In this document: piece after piece, positions 50,934-59,161 of the stretch
How the letters are laid out: each line of letters opens with the position of its first letter
How positions within the stretch are numbered: the first letter of the stretch is position 1
Notes under the pieces: generated by a model
What the model saw: the letters and a program-made list of their open reading frames with translations, nothing else
What the model was told of the DNA's origin: nothing
Databases searched by the model: none
Made by a program: the position numbers and the translations under genes
Assembly (NCBI GenBank): GCA_910577195.1
Contig: CAJTLP010000001.1
Location: forward strand, 186,001-250,000
Direction: 5' to 3'
Source of the DNA: an uncultured Eubacterium sp.
Lineage (GTDB): Bacteria > Bacillota > Clostridia > Oscillospirales > Acutalibacteraceae
Length of the DNA: 64,000 nt

Positions 50934-52307
50934 ATGGCACAATTATGGAAAGGCAGGTTTAAAAAAGAACTTGCCAAAGAAACAAACGATTTTAACTCAT
51001 CCATCAAATTTGACTGCAGAATGTATGAAGAGGACATCAAGGGCAGCATTGCACACGCAACAATGCTCGGTGCCACAGGTATCATTGAAAAAAGTGAGAG
51101 CGAAAAAATTGTTCAGGGACTCAGCGAAATATATAATGATATAAAAAGCGGAAAGCTTTCCATTGATATGGAGGCTGAGGACATTCATACTTTCATTGAG
51201 GGTGAGCTTACCGAAAGACTCGGCCAGACAGGAAAAAGGCTTCACACCGCCAGATCAAGGAATGATCAGGTTGCACTTGACATAAGAATGGTGCTGAAAA
51301 AGGAAATTGATGAAATCATCCAAAAGCTTAAAGAGCTTATTGATGTTCTGTGCACAAAGGCCGAAGAAAATAAAGATGCAATTATGCCGGGCTACACCCA
51401 TCTTCAGAGGGCACAGCCTATCACTTTCGGTCACCATCTTATGGCGTACTGTGCAATGCTTTGCAGAGATATAGACAGGCTTGCCGATGTCAGAAAAAGA
51501 ATGAATGTACTCCCTCTGGGCAGCGGTGCACTTGCAGGAACAACATATCCGCTTGACAGAAATATGGTTGCCGAGCAGCTTGGCTTTGATGATGTTTCCG
51601 ATAACAGTCTTGACGGCGTATCAGACAGGGATTTCTGTATTGAGCTTGCAGCTGCACTTTCTATTATAATGGTACATCTTTCACGCTTCAGCGAAGAAAT
51701 CATTATGTGGTGCAGCTGGGAATTTAAATTCGTTGAACTTGATGATGCCTTTTCAACCGGCTCAAGCATTATGCCGCAGAAGAAAAATCCTGACATTGCA
51801 GAGCTTGTACGCGGCAAGAGCGGACGCGTTTTCGGTGATCTGACAACACTGCTTACTGTTATGAAGGGTATTGCCCTTGCATATAATAAGGATATGCAGG
51901 AGGATAAGGAGGCAATCTTCGACGCAGTGGATACGGTTAAAATGTGCCTTAACGCATTCACTCCTATGATTGACACTATGACAGTACTTAAGGATAATAT
52001 GCGAAATGCAGCTGCAAAGGGCTTTATCAATGCCACTGACTGTGCTGACTATCTTGTAGGCAAGGGTCTCCCCTTCCGTGACGCTTACAAGGCTACAGGC
52101 GAGCTTGTTGCAATATGCATTGACAAGGGGCTGACACTTGAAACACTTCCTATTGAGGAATACAAGGCTGTATGTGACATTTTTGACGAAGATGTCTACA
52201 CTGCAATAAACCTTGAAAAATGCGTTAACGACAGACTCGTTACAGGCGGACCGAGTGTAAAAAGCATTGAAGACCAGATTGCCAAAGCAAGAAAAAGAAT
52301 TGAATAA
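50934..52307 (+). CDS. argH: Argininosuccinate lyase
   Basis: Cleaves argininosuccinate to arginine and fumarate. The 457-residue protein belongs to the fumarase/aspartase superfamily: N-terminal LWKGRFKKELAKETNDFNSS, TARSRNDQVALDIRM near residue 108, PGYTHLQRAQPITFGHHLMA near residue 148, and the mobile-loop signature TGSSIMPQKKNPDIAEL near residue 276, which bears the catalytic Ser. The ATG follows AAGGTGA. It lies downstream of argG and ends at a strong terminator. Confidence 0.98.
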   Translation: MAQLWKGRFKKELAKETNDFNSSIKFDCRMYEEDIKGSIAHATMLGATGIIEKSESEKIVQGLSEIYNDIKSGKLSIDMEAEDIHTFIEGELTERLGQTGKRLHTARSRNDQVALDIRMVLKKEIDEIIQKLKELIDVLCTKAEENKDAIMPGYTHLQRAQPITFGHHLMAYCAMLCRDIDRLADVRKRMNVLPLGSGALAGTTYPLDRNMVAEQLGFDDVSDNSLDGVSDRDFCIELAAALSIIMVHLSRFSEEIIMWCSWEFKFVELDDAFSTGSSIMPQKKNPDIAELVRGKSGRVFGDLTTLLTVMKGIALAYNKDMQEDKEAIFDAVDTVKMCLNAFTPMIDTMTVLKDNMRNAAAKGFINATDCADYLVGKGLPFRDAYKATGELVAICIDKGLTLETLPIEEYKAVCDIFDEDVYTAINLEKCVNDRLVTGGPSVKSIEDQIAKARKRIE

Positions 52308-52313
52308 TTTTTA

Positions 52314-52349
52314 TGCGACAGAAAATTTTAAATCTGTCGCATTTTTATT
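52314..52349 (+). terminator. Terminator of argG-argH
   Basis: TGCGACAGA and TCTGTCGCA form a nine-base stem, with TTTTTATT following. Confidence 0.9.
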
Positions 52350-52376
52350 GACTATATTATAAAAAAAGAGTATAAT
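52348..52376 (+). promoter_or_regulatory. Promoter of degV
   Basis: TTGACT at 52348-52353, a 17-base spacer and a perfect TATAAT at 52371-52376, directly behind the argH terminator. Confidence 0.75.
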
Positions 52377-52413
52377 ATTTTTATATATAATCAAGCTGAA
52401 AGGTAATAGATAT

Positions 52414-53268
52414 ATGCGTTATAAAATCGTTGTGGACAGCTGCTGTGACCTAACACCTGAGATGAGAGAATGGGATAATCTTGAGGCTGTTCCCCTCACC
52501 TTACAAATCGGTGATTATATTATTCCTGATGATGAAAATTTTGATCAGGATGATTTCATCGCAAGAATGAAGGCAAATAACGGTTCGGCAAAAAGTGCCT
52601 GTCCTGCTCCTGATGCTTTCAAAAAAGCATATGAGGGAGAATATGATGCCGTATTCGCACTCACAATAACAGATAAATTAAGCGGTACCTACAACAGTGC
52701 TCTTCAGGGAAAAATGCTTTATGAAGAGGAATATAACGACAATAAAAAAATATATGTTTTCAATTCGCTTGCAACATCAGGCATTGAAACAATAATTGCC
52801 CGTGAAATAAAAAAGCTCGGTGATGATGGCAAGGACTTTGATGAAATCGTCTCATACATTGATGATTATATAATCAATCATACCGGCTTATATTTCTGCC
52901 TTGACAGTCTCAATGCATTAAAGCAGAACGGCAGGCTTTTTGCTCTTGCTGCAGGACTTTTAGAAAAAATAAATCTTAAGCTTGTCTGTAAGGCAAAGGA
53001 CGGCAATATCTCACCGTCAGGAAAGGATCTGACAATCAACCGAGCTCTGGTAAAAATGGCAAAGCTGATTGCACAGGAGCTTGAAGATAAGGATTTAAGT
53101 GATAAAACACTTATCATTACCCATGTATGCTGCGAAGAAAGAGCCAAATTTGTTGCATCCAAAATTGCAGAAAAGGCAATCTTCGGCAATGTGGAAATAC
53201 TCAGGGCATCAGGTCTTAATTCACTTTACGCATCTGACGGCGGAATTATAGTTTCATTTAATTTTTAA
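52414..53268 (+). CDS. DegV-family fatty acid-binding protein
   Basis: DegV/FakB proteins bind a single fatty acid and, with the FakA kinase, can present it for phosphorylation and entry into phospholipids. The 284-residue protein has the two-domain DegV plan: IVVDSCCDLTPEM at the start, KSACPAPDAFKKAY near residue 56, ITDKLSGTYNSALQG near residue 85, which holds the conserved Ser/Thr carboxylate-binding residues, and a long loop NALKQNGRL. No fakA gene lies in the window. Start ATG follows AAAGGTAAT. It precedes ilvE by 34 bases and may be co-transcribed with it. Confidence 0.9.
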   Translation: MRYKIVVDSCCDLTPEMREWDNLEAVPLTLQIGDYIIPDDENFDQDDFIARMKANNGSAKSACPAPDAFKKAYEGEYDAVFALTITDKLSGTYNSALQGKMLYEEEYNDNKKIYVFNSLATSGIETIIAREIKKLGDDGKDFDEIVSYIDDYIINHTGLYFCLDSLNALKQNGRLFALAAGLLEKINLKLVCKAKDGNISPSGKDLTINRALVKMAKLIAQELEDKDLSDKTLIITHVCCEERAKFVASKIAEKAIFGNVEILRASGLNSLYASDGGIIVSFNF

Positions 53269-53302
53269 TAAGCAAATTCATTTTAAAAGAGGTAATATAA
53301 AA

Positions 53303-54364
53303 ATGGAAATCAAGTATGAACTCACAAAAACACCAAAGGAAAAGCCACAGGGCAAGTTGGGTTTTGGTCACATTTTCACCGATCATATGTTTATTATGGA
53401 TTACAAGACAGGTGAAGGCTGGCACGATGCAAGGATTGTACCTTATCAGCCGCTCACTCTTGATCCGTCTGCTCTCGTATTCCACTATGCTCAGGAATGC
53501 TTTGAGGGCTTAAAAGCATACAGAACGCCTGAAGGTGATGTTCAGCTCTTCAGACCTGACAAAAATGCTGAAAGAATGCAGTCAACTCATAACAGACTCT
53601 GTATTCCTGAAATTCCTGTTGAGGACTTTGTTGATGCAGTCAAGGCACTTGTAAGTGTTGAAAAGGACTGGGTTCCTTCAGAACCTGAGACAAGCCTTTA
53701 CATCCGTCCTTTCACAATCGCAACTGAGCCTGTTCTCGGTGTTAAGGCTGCTGATGAGTACAAATTTATCATCATCTGCTCACCATCAGGTGCTTATTAC
53801 GAAGAGGGTATGAACCCTGTTAAGATTTATGTTGAAGATGAGTATGTACGTGCTACTCCGGGCGGAACAGGCTACATCAAATGCGGCGGCAACTACGCAG
53901 CATCCATCATCGCATCCGAAAAAGGTCACAAGCTTGGCTATTCTCAGGTATTATGGCTTGACGGTGTTGAAAGAAAGTATGTTGAAGAGGTTGGCTCAAT
54001 GAACATTATGTTCAAGGTTGACGGTGAGATTTACACTGCACCTACAGTTGGTACCGTTCTTCCGGGTATCACAAGAATGAGCTGTATCGAGCTTCTCAAA
54101 TCATGGGGCTATAAGGTAAATGAAACAAGATTTACAATTGATTTCATTATGGAAGCAGCTAAGAATGGTAAACTTGAAGAGGTATTCGGCACAGGTACAG
54201 CCGCTGTTATCAGCCCTGTAGGCGGTCTTACATATGAGGGTGATACTATTGAAATCAATGATTTCAAGACAGGAGAGCTTACACAGAAGCTTTATGATAC
54301 GCTTACCGGCATGCAGTTTGGCAGAATTGCAGACGATATGGGTTGGATTGTAAAGGTTGATTAA
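53303..54364 (+). CDS. ilvE: Branched-chain amino acid aminotransferase
   Basis: PLP fold-type IV enzyme for the last step of leucine, isoleucine and valine synthesis. The 353-residue protein carries ALVFHYAQECFEGLKAYRTPEG near residue 60, YIRPFTIAT, the Schiff-base lysine in TGYIKCGGNYAAS, and the C-terminal signature FGTGTAAVISPVGGL. The long N-terminal extension marks it as the class II BCAT group common in Clostridia. The ATG follows AGAGGTAAT. It lies behind degV; a repeat and an RluA-type gene follow. Confidence 0.96.
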   Translation: MEIKYELTKTPKEKPQGKLGFGHIFTDHMFIMDYKTGEGWHDARIVPYQPLTLDPSALVFHYAQECFEGLKAYRTPEGDVQLFRPDKNAERMQSTHNRLCIPEIPVEDFVDAVKALVSVEKDWVPSEPETSLYIRPFTIATEPVLGVKAADEYKFIIICSPSGAYYEEGMNPVKIYVEDEYVRATPGGTGYIKCGGNYAASIIASEKGHKLGYSQVLWLDGVERKYVEEVGSMNIMFKVDGEIYTAPTVGTVLPGITRMSCIELLKSWGYKVNETRFTIDFIMEAAKNGKLEEVFGTGTAAVISPVGGLTYEGDTIEINDFKTGELTQKLYDTLTGMQFGRIADDMGWIVKVD

Positions 54365-54383
54365 TTTTAAACTATATTGTTTT

Positions 54384-54457
54384 GTAGGGGAGGGGTTCCA
54401 TCCCCTCCCTTAAAGTATTATAGCATTTATTGGGAGGGCACAGAGACCCTCCCCTAC
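54384..54457. repeat. Double-hairpin palindromic repeat of the GTAGGGG family
   Basis: Opens GTAGGGGAGGGG, with AGGGG pairing to CCCCT, then an AT-rich spacer, then GGGAGGG/CCCTCCC and the closing CCCCTAC. It has the same plan as the 44.1-kb copy and ends only eight bases before the likely ATG of the next gene. Confidence 0.8.
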
Positions 54458-54465
54458 TATTTAGT

Positions 54466-55323
54466 ATGAGAGTTATTCGTTTTGAAATTAAAGAAAAAGA
54501 TAATAACAAGCAGATAAAAGAATTTCTGCGTGATTTCGGTGTGTCCTCTTCCCTGCTGACTAGGCTCAAGCAGACTGAAAACGGTATAACCGTTAACGGA
54601 AACTTCGCCAGAACAATTGACCGACTGAGCACAGGTGACAGACTGGTAATATCCATTCAGAACAAAGGGCATATGCCAAAGCCTCTTGAAAATAATAATG
54701 TACAGATGGTATATGATGACGAGGATATTCTGGTACTCAACAAGCCATTTATGATGCCTGTGCACGAAAGCCGAAATCATCAGGGTGACACCCTTGCAAA
54801 TGCAGCTGCCTGTTATATGGTAAGTGATACGGCTTTCCGTGCAGTTTACAGACTGGACAGGGATACCAGCGGACTTGTGCTGATTGCAAAAAACGAGCTT
54901 GCCGCAAGTAAGCTGGCAGGCAGGATAAAAAAGGATTATTATGCTATTTGCGAGGGCGTATTGACCGACAGCGGCACAATTGATTTGCCTATCAGAAGAG
55001 TGAATGACAGCATCATCAAACGCGGTGTATTCAGCGACGGTGAAAAAGCAATTACACACTGGCAGGCTGTAAAAAGCAATAGTGAAAGCACCCTGCTGAA
55101 AATTAATCTTGAAACCGGAAGAACACATCAGATACGTGTACACTTTTCACATATCGGACATCCCCTGCTCGGCGACAGTCTCTACAAGGGAAACTGTGAG
55201 CAAATCACAAGACAGGCACTACACTGCAAAACCATTTATTTCACACATCCTGTTACGGAAAGATCAATGGTCATCGACAGTGATTTTCCAGAGGATTTTT
55301 ATCAAATTAAAGGACTGATATAA
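54466..55323 (+). CDS. RluA-family rRNA pseudouridine synthase
   Basis: A 285-residue pseudouridine synthase. An S4-like N-terminal part (NKQIKEFLRDFGVSSSLLTRL) precedes the catalytic domain with YRLDRDTSGLVLIAKN, containing the catalytic Asp, and LETGRTHQIRVHFSHIGHPLLGD at the C-terminal end. The target, 23S rRNA or tRNA, is not certain. I chose ATG 54466, giving MRVIRFEIKEK; the longer open frame runs back through a palindromic repeat, so its extra residues cannot be real. No Shine-Dalgarno is visible in the eight bases left after the repeat. Its stop overlaps the next start (TAATG). Confidence 0.9.
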   Translation: MRVIRFEIKEKDNNKQIKEFLRDFGVSSSLLTRLKQTENGITVNGNFARTIDRLSTGDRLVISIQNKGHMPKPLENNNVQMVYDDEDILVLNKPFMMPVHESRNHQGDTLANAAACYMVSDTAFRAVYRLDRDTSGLVLIAKNELAASKLAGRIKKDYYAICEGVLTDSGTIDLPIRRVNDSIIKRGVFSDGEKAITHWQAVKSNSESTLLKINLETGRTHQIRVHFSHIGHPLLGDSLYKGNCEQITRQALHCKTIYFTHPVTERSMVIDSDFPEDFYQIKGLI

Positions 55324-56243
55324 TGCCATCCTTTTCAACACATTATATATTTGCATATGAAATACTGCCGCAGATGAAAAGCATCGCAGATTTTGAGGTG
55401 AATGATGATGCGGTTTTCTTCGGTGCTCAGGGACCTGATATTTTCTTTTTTCACAGAGTTTTTCCATTTATGCCGGGCAGACCGCTGCGTAAATACGGCT
55501 CTATGATACACCGTGCAAAGCCGTCCGTTCTGCTTGAAAATATGCGTGAATACTGCAAAACATCAGACAAGCCTGACATTGCCCAATCATATGTATACGG
55601 CTTTATTCTTCACTATTCACTGGACAAAATCTGTCATCCATATGTCTATTCATACCAAAATCAAATCACTGATAAGCACAGATGGACAAATCCGCACACT
55701 GCGCATAATATCATTGAATTTTCAATGGACTCATATCTTTTAAATAAAAGAATGAATATTGCAGAACCGCAAAAATTCAAAACGTCGGAAACGGTCAGCA
55801 GCAATAATGCGGTAATTTCCGAAATTGCTGAGCTGCTGAACTATGTTGTTCCAAAAACAATTCATAAAAATATAACCGTTTCTCAGGGAATAACCGCACT
55901 CAGGGATTTGAAAACCGTGCAGAAAATATGCTATGATCCTAAGGGAATCAAGCGTATTGCAGTTACTCCGCTTGAAATCATTGCAGCACCCTTCAGCCAT
56001 AATTTCAAATTTACTGCAATGATGCGTCCAAAGGACTTGGAAAAAGCAAAAAAATATGCTAATATAGAGAACAGTGTATGGAAATCTCCTTACATCAATA
56101 CCGGCAGCAATAAAAGCTTTGAGGAATTATTTGAGCTTTCAAAAGCTGATGCAATAAAACTGATAACTGCATTTCAGGCAGGAGAAGATTGTGAAATAAT
56201 CACAGAAAATAAATCATTTTTAACAGGAGTTGAAGTTATATGA
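55323..56243 (+). CDS. Zinc-dependent phospholipase C-like protein
   Basis: A 306-residue cytoplasmic protein of the Zn-dependent PLC/S1-nuclease-like fold often found in Firmicutes: PSFSTHYIFAYEILPQM at the start, DDAVFFGAQGPDIFFFHRVFP near residue 32, and GFILHYSLDKICHPYVYSY near residue 95, which supply the His/Asp metal ligands. There is no signal peptide, unlike clostridial alpha-toxin, so the substrate is likely intracellular and unknown. It starts one base inside the RluA gene stop and overlaps luxS by four bases, so the three genes form one translation-coupled unit. Confidence 0.8.
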   Translation: MPSFSTHYIFAYEILPQMKSIADFEVNDDAVFFGAQGPDIFFFHRVFPFMPGRPLRKYGSMIHRAKPSVLLENMREYCKTSDKPDIAQSYVYGFILHYSLDKICHPYVYSYQNQITDKHRWTNPHTAHNIIEFSMDSYLLNKRMNIAEPQKFKTSETVSSNNAVISEIAELLNYVVPKTIHKNITVSQGITALRDLKTVQKICYDPKGIKRIAVTPLEIIAAPFSHNFKFTAMMRPKDLEKAKKYANIENSVWKSPYINTGSNKSFEELFELSKADAIKLITAFQAGEDCEIITENKSFLTGVEVI

Positions 56244-56716
56244 AAACGATACCAAGCTTTCAGATTGACCACAATATTTTAAAAAAGGGTATTTATATCA
56301 GCAGAATTGATGATGATATTACGACCTATGATATCCGTATGCGCGAACCGAACAGGGAAACGGTTATGACAAACGCTGCAATGCATACAATTGAGCATCT
56401 TTTTGCAACCTACGTAAGAAATACGGAATTCGGTGACAACATCATCTATTTCGGTCCTATGGGCTGCAGAACAGGCTTTTATTTTCTCACAAGAAGTCTC
56501 AGCGACAATTACACAATCGGTCTTATCAAAGAGGCTTTTCAGTTCATCGCGGATTACTGGGGCGTTGTTCCGGGTGCAACACCAAAGGAATGCGGCAACT
56601 GTCTTGACCACAGTCTTCCACAGGCTAAGGAGGAGTCAAAGGCATTTTTAAAGGTAATTAAGGATTGGACAAAAGAAGATTTAAAATACCCTGTAGCCCC
56701 TGCAGAAGAGGTATAA
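56240..56716 (+). CDS. luxS: S-ribosylhomocysteine lyase
   Basis: Splits S-ribosylhomocysteine into homocysteine and DPD, the autoinducer-2 precursor, and recycles the methyl cycle. The 158-residue protein has the metal site HTIEH (H49, H53) with Cys in GNCLDHS (C121), and the catalytic Cys in GPMGCRTGFY (C76). It overlaps the PLC-like gene by four bases (ATGA). The partner Pfs/MTAN nucleosidase is not in the window. A strong terminator follows. Confidence 0.97.
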   Translation: MKTIPSFQIDHNILKKGIYISRIDDDITTYDIRMREPNRETVMTNAAMHTIEHLFATYVRNTEFGDNIIYFGPMGCRTGFYFLTRSLSDNYTIGLIKEAFQFIADYWGVVPGATPKECGNCLDHSLPQAKEESKAFLKVIKDWTKEDLKYPVAPAEEV

Positions 56717-56755
56717 TTCTGAAAAAGATATTACCAAAACAGTAAACATAAAACA

Positions 56756-56804
56756 AACCCACTATTGAGCTTTTACCTTAAAAGTCTAATAGTGGGTTAT
56801 TTTT
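56756..56804. terminator. Bidirectional terminator between luxS and the GH43 gene
   Basis: AACCCACTATT at 56756-56766 pairs with AATAGTGGGTT at 56788-56798, followed by ATTTTTTT. A-rich sequence on the left lets it act on the converging gene too. Confidence 0.88.
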
Positions 56805-57752
56805 TTAAATCTTATCCTCATATCGCTCGGCAGTTATGATGCCGTCCTTCACATTCAGCTTGCAGATACGTGCATTACGTGCATCAAATGCATTTGCACC
56901 AAGTCCGTCCTCATAATCCCTTGCGTGGTACACCGCATACCACTGTCCGTCCTCTTTTATCATAGAGTGATGTCCTGTGCCCTCTTCAAATGCATTGGCT
57001 GATAACACAGGATGATAGGTATGATCATCCGGATATTTTTCGAACTTGATTTTTGTTAAATCCGTTTCATCTGTTTTTGCTCTTGCGTAGCCGATATAAT
57101 AAGTAGGCTGCTCAAAGCAGTTTCCTGAATACATAACATACTGCCAGTCGCCCTCTTTAAAATAGAAAGCACCCTCAATCGTATGCCAGTGCTGACCCTT
57201 TTTATATCTGTCACGTCTGTAGATATCCTCATCCAGCGTCGGCTTAATAACGGTTACAGGCTTACCCTCAGCGTGATAAGGGTCAATAAGTCTGTCAACG
57301 GCAATATAGGTGCCGATTCTGTCCCCCTCAAAGCTATTGGTAGAATAAAAAATAAACAAGCCTGATTCTGTTTTAACCACGTGGGAGTCAATGGAAAATG
57401 GGTGGAGCAGCTGTGTTGTATTTGTGAAAGGACCTAACGGATTGTCTGCCTCAGACACAAACATTGCACCTCTGTGCCCGCCCTGATCCGGTGTATCATT
57501 ATAAATCTCAATGGAATTATACATATAATATTTTCCGTCAAGCTCAATAACACTTGGCGCCCAGAATGCCTCGTGGTCAGGAATCGTCATAACCATTCCA
57601 TAGTATTCCCAGCCGTCAAAAAGATTGTCAGACTGATAGGCATAAATGCCGTCGTGACCTGTGGTATAAATGTAATACCTGCCGTTTGATTTTAATATAA
57701 ACGGATCTGCCTGTCCGATATAATTTTCCTTGTCAATTTTCAAAAGATGCAT
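56805..57752 (-). CDS. Glycoside hydrolase family 43 enzyme
   Basis: Five-bladed beta-propeller inverting hydrolase of the GH43 clan (arabinofuranosidase/xylosidase type). The 315-residue product has the general base D16 in YIGQADPFILK, D122 in HPFSIDSHVV, the pKa modulator, and the general acid E193 in HTIEGAFYFKEGDWQYV. Other propeller signatures are EAFWAPSVIELDGKYYMYN and GTGHHSMIKEDGQWYAVYH. No signal peptide, so it acts on oligosaccharides taken into the cell. I chose the ATG behind GGAGG at 57752; the longer frame begins inside the palindromic element. Substrate specificity is open. Confidence 0.9.
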   Translation of the reverse strand: MHLLKIDKENYIGQADPFILKSNGRYYIYTTGHDGIYAYQSDNLFDGWEYYGMVMTIPDHEAFWAPSVIELDGKYYMYNSIEIYNDTPDQGGHRGAMFVSEADNPLGPFTNTTQLLHPFSIDSHVVKTESGLFIFYSTNSFEGDRIGTYIAVDRLIDPYHAEGKPVTVIKPTLDEDIYRRDRYKKGQHWHTIEGAFYFKEGDWQYVMYSGNCFEQPTYYIGYARAKTDETDLTKIKFEKYPDDHTYHPVLSANAFEEGTGHHSMIKEDGQWYAVYHARDYEDGLGANAFDARNARICKLNVKDGIITAERYEDKI

Positions 57753-57773
57753 TGCTGTTCCTCCTGAATATTT

Positions 57774-58045
57774 GGCAATGAATAGAAATACGAACCTGCT
57801 CAAAATGCAGAATTAAAGCGAATTTATGAAGTTTTCGCTGTTGCCTTGCGTTAGCAAGGCTTCCATCTCAAAAATCAAAATTCATCTTTACTTCAAGCAT
57901 TTTGGGTCTGCGAGTTAAAATTGTGCTGATTTGTTCTTGATCAAAGCAAAAAACGTAGGAATACTGTCGTTTTCCGAATATTTTTAACACAAAGTAAGGA
58001 GAAATCAGCCAATTTTAACCACGCTTCGAATTCCTACTCATTGCC
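57774..58045. repeat. MITE-like 272-bp palindromic element
   Basis: Two 21-bp ends starting GGCAATGA match in inverted orientation at 18 of 21 positions (57774-57794 and 58025-58045). Inside are two long imperfect hairpins: one closing on a perfect GCCTTGC-GTTA-GCAAGGC tip (57843-57860), the other pairing TTAAAATTGTGCTGATTT (57915-57932) with AAATCAGCCAATTTTAA (58002-58018). No open reading frame of note and no transposase. No target-site duplication is evident. It fills the gap before the GH43 gene and lies five bases from its ribosome binding site. Confidence 0.7.
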
Positions 58046-58107
58046 TAATGGCAGTATTATACTATAAAGGGGTATCAAAATACAACAGATATTTATACAA
58101 TTTTACG

Positions 58108-58413
58108 TTATATTTTTTCGCAGATATAAAACCAGCTGCAGTCCCTGCAGATGTCCTTTGGCAGAGGTGCTTCACCCTGTTCCAGCTTTTCCTTTACAAG
58201 CCTGTCGTATCTGCCAACCTTGTTTTCATCCGCACATATTCCGTCAATATTGTTGGGGCAAAAGGAACAAATATCGTCACACTTTTCTACAAGCGTATAA
58301 TTATCTTCCTTAATAGCGGATTTAACCTTTTCTAAATTCCTGCAAAATGCATCACTGTACCCATTCCCCTGATATCGCGGTATACACATCAGATGATGAT
58401 ATCTTATATTCAT
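58108..58413 (-). CDS. DUF1284-family cysteine-rich protein
   Basis: A 101-residue protein: YHHLMCIPRYQGNGYSDAFCRNLEK at the start, the hallmark of DUF1284, then CDDICSFCPNNIDGIC near residue 45 and CRDCSWFYIC near the end. The nine or so Cys suggest an iron-sulfur or zinc site. Function unknown. Its ATG overlaps the bioY stop in ATGA, so it is coupled to biotin transport; the association may be incidental or may point to a biotin-dependent Fe-S step. Confidence 0.82.
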   Translation of the reverse strand: MNIRYHHLMCIPRYQGNGYSDAFCRNLEKVKSAIKEDNYTLVEKCDDICSFCPNNIDGICADENKVGRYDRLVKEKLEQGEAPLPKDICRDCSWFYICEKI

Positions 58414-58970
58414 GATTTGATAAACCTCTTCATCCTGTTCGTCAGAACTGCTGCAACTGCAATTTTGATTGCATCAGGGATTAAAAACGGTATTACACAC
58501 CAGCCAAGTATTGTACCAATGGATGCGGCATCATTTTCCCTTGCATAAACAACCGCAAACCACACAGTGCCAAAGGTATAGCACACAAGAATTCCGACTA
58601 CCATTGAAAGAATAAGCGGTATAAGCTTACCCTTGCATTTATCGGAAACAAATCCGACAATCAATGCCGTGAATATAAATCCGATAATATATCCGCCTGT
58701 TGAATTCAAAATAATTCCCACACCGGATGTAAAGCCTGCAAAAACAGGCACTCCGATTGCACCGAGAATAATATAAACAACCGTTGCAAGCGTTCCCTTT
58801 TTCCAGCCGAACAAGCCTGAAATCAGACAAATACCCATTGTCTGCAATGTAATCGGCACAGTCAGCGGAATTGAAATCCAGGAGCATATAGCAATAAGAG
58901 CCACACTCAAGCCGATGTAAGCAATGTCAATAGTTTTCAATTTACCGCTTTTCTTCTGTTCTTCGCTCAT
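58410..58970 (-). CDS. bioY: Biotin transporter substrate-binding component BioY
   Basis: S-component of an ECF-type vitamin transporter that imports biotin. The 186-residue protein has about six helices and the BioY signatures ISIPLTVPITLQTMGI near residue 40, GWKKGTLATVVYIILGAIGVPVF near residue 62, and GGYIIGFIFTALIVGF. The ECF energising genes are not nearby, so the shared module must lie elsewhere. It is under a promoter with a BirA-type operator, so repression by biotinylated BirA is likely. Confidence 0.93.
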   Translation of the reverse strand: MSEEQKKSGKLKTIDIAYIGLSVALIAICSWISIPLTVPITLQTMGICLISGLFGWKKGTLATVVYIILGAIGVPVFAGFTSGVGIILNSTGGYIIGFIFTALIVGFVSDKCKGKLIPLILSMVVGILVCYTFGTVWFAVVYARENDAASIGTILGWCVIPFLIPDAIKIAVAAVLTNRMKRFIKS

Positions 58971-59032
58971 AATAGATTCATAACCTTTCCGTATCCATAG
59001 TGCTACCGAACACTATCTGTTCATTTTTGAAG

Positions 59033-59086
59033 ATTATGCCACATCGAAATTATATTGTCAACTTTTTATTTTATAAAGGTTTACAA
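59033..59086 (-). promoter_or_regulatory. bioY promoter with BirA operator
   Basis: The inverted half-sites TTGTAAACC (59086-59078) and AGTTGACAA (59063-59055) match the BirA consensus, separated by 14 bases. The promoter -35 TTGACA (59061-59056) lies inside the second half-site and CATAAT (59038-59033) follows at 17 bases, so BirA binding would block it. Confidence 0.8.
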
Positions 59087-59102
59087 TCGCGTTTACATAT
59101 AA

Positions 59103-59145
59103 AAATACCGCAGGAATACTGAAACAAAATTCAGCACCGCTGCGG
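59103..59145 (-). terminator. Terminator of the fucose operon
   Basis: CCGCAG and CTGCGG pair (59108-59113 with 59140-59145) around an inner CTGAA/TTCAG hairpin; on the minus strand TATTTTT follows. Confidence 0.75.
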
Positions 59146-59161
59146 CATTTATCCGATTCAA

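Noticed and set aside
51431..52036. 201-residue minus-strand frame opposite argH
   Set aside because: Shadow of a highly conserved gene; Ser-rich and without start signals.
31882..54457. Palindromic repeats as a CRISPR array
   Set aside because: Units are far apart in separate gaps, with no regular spacers and no cas genes.
54457..55143. 228-residue minus-strand frame opposite the RluA-type gene
   Set aside because: Overlaps a clear pseudouridine synthase with catalytic motifs on the other strand; no start signals.
57774..58045. tRNA or other small RNA gene in the palindromic element
   Set aside because: No cloverleaf or CCA end; the symmetry is that of terminal inverted repeats.
59030..59090. 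Riboswitch upstream of bioY
   Set aside because: The inverted TTGTAAACC/AGTTGACAA motif over the promoter explains regulation as a BirA operator.
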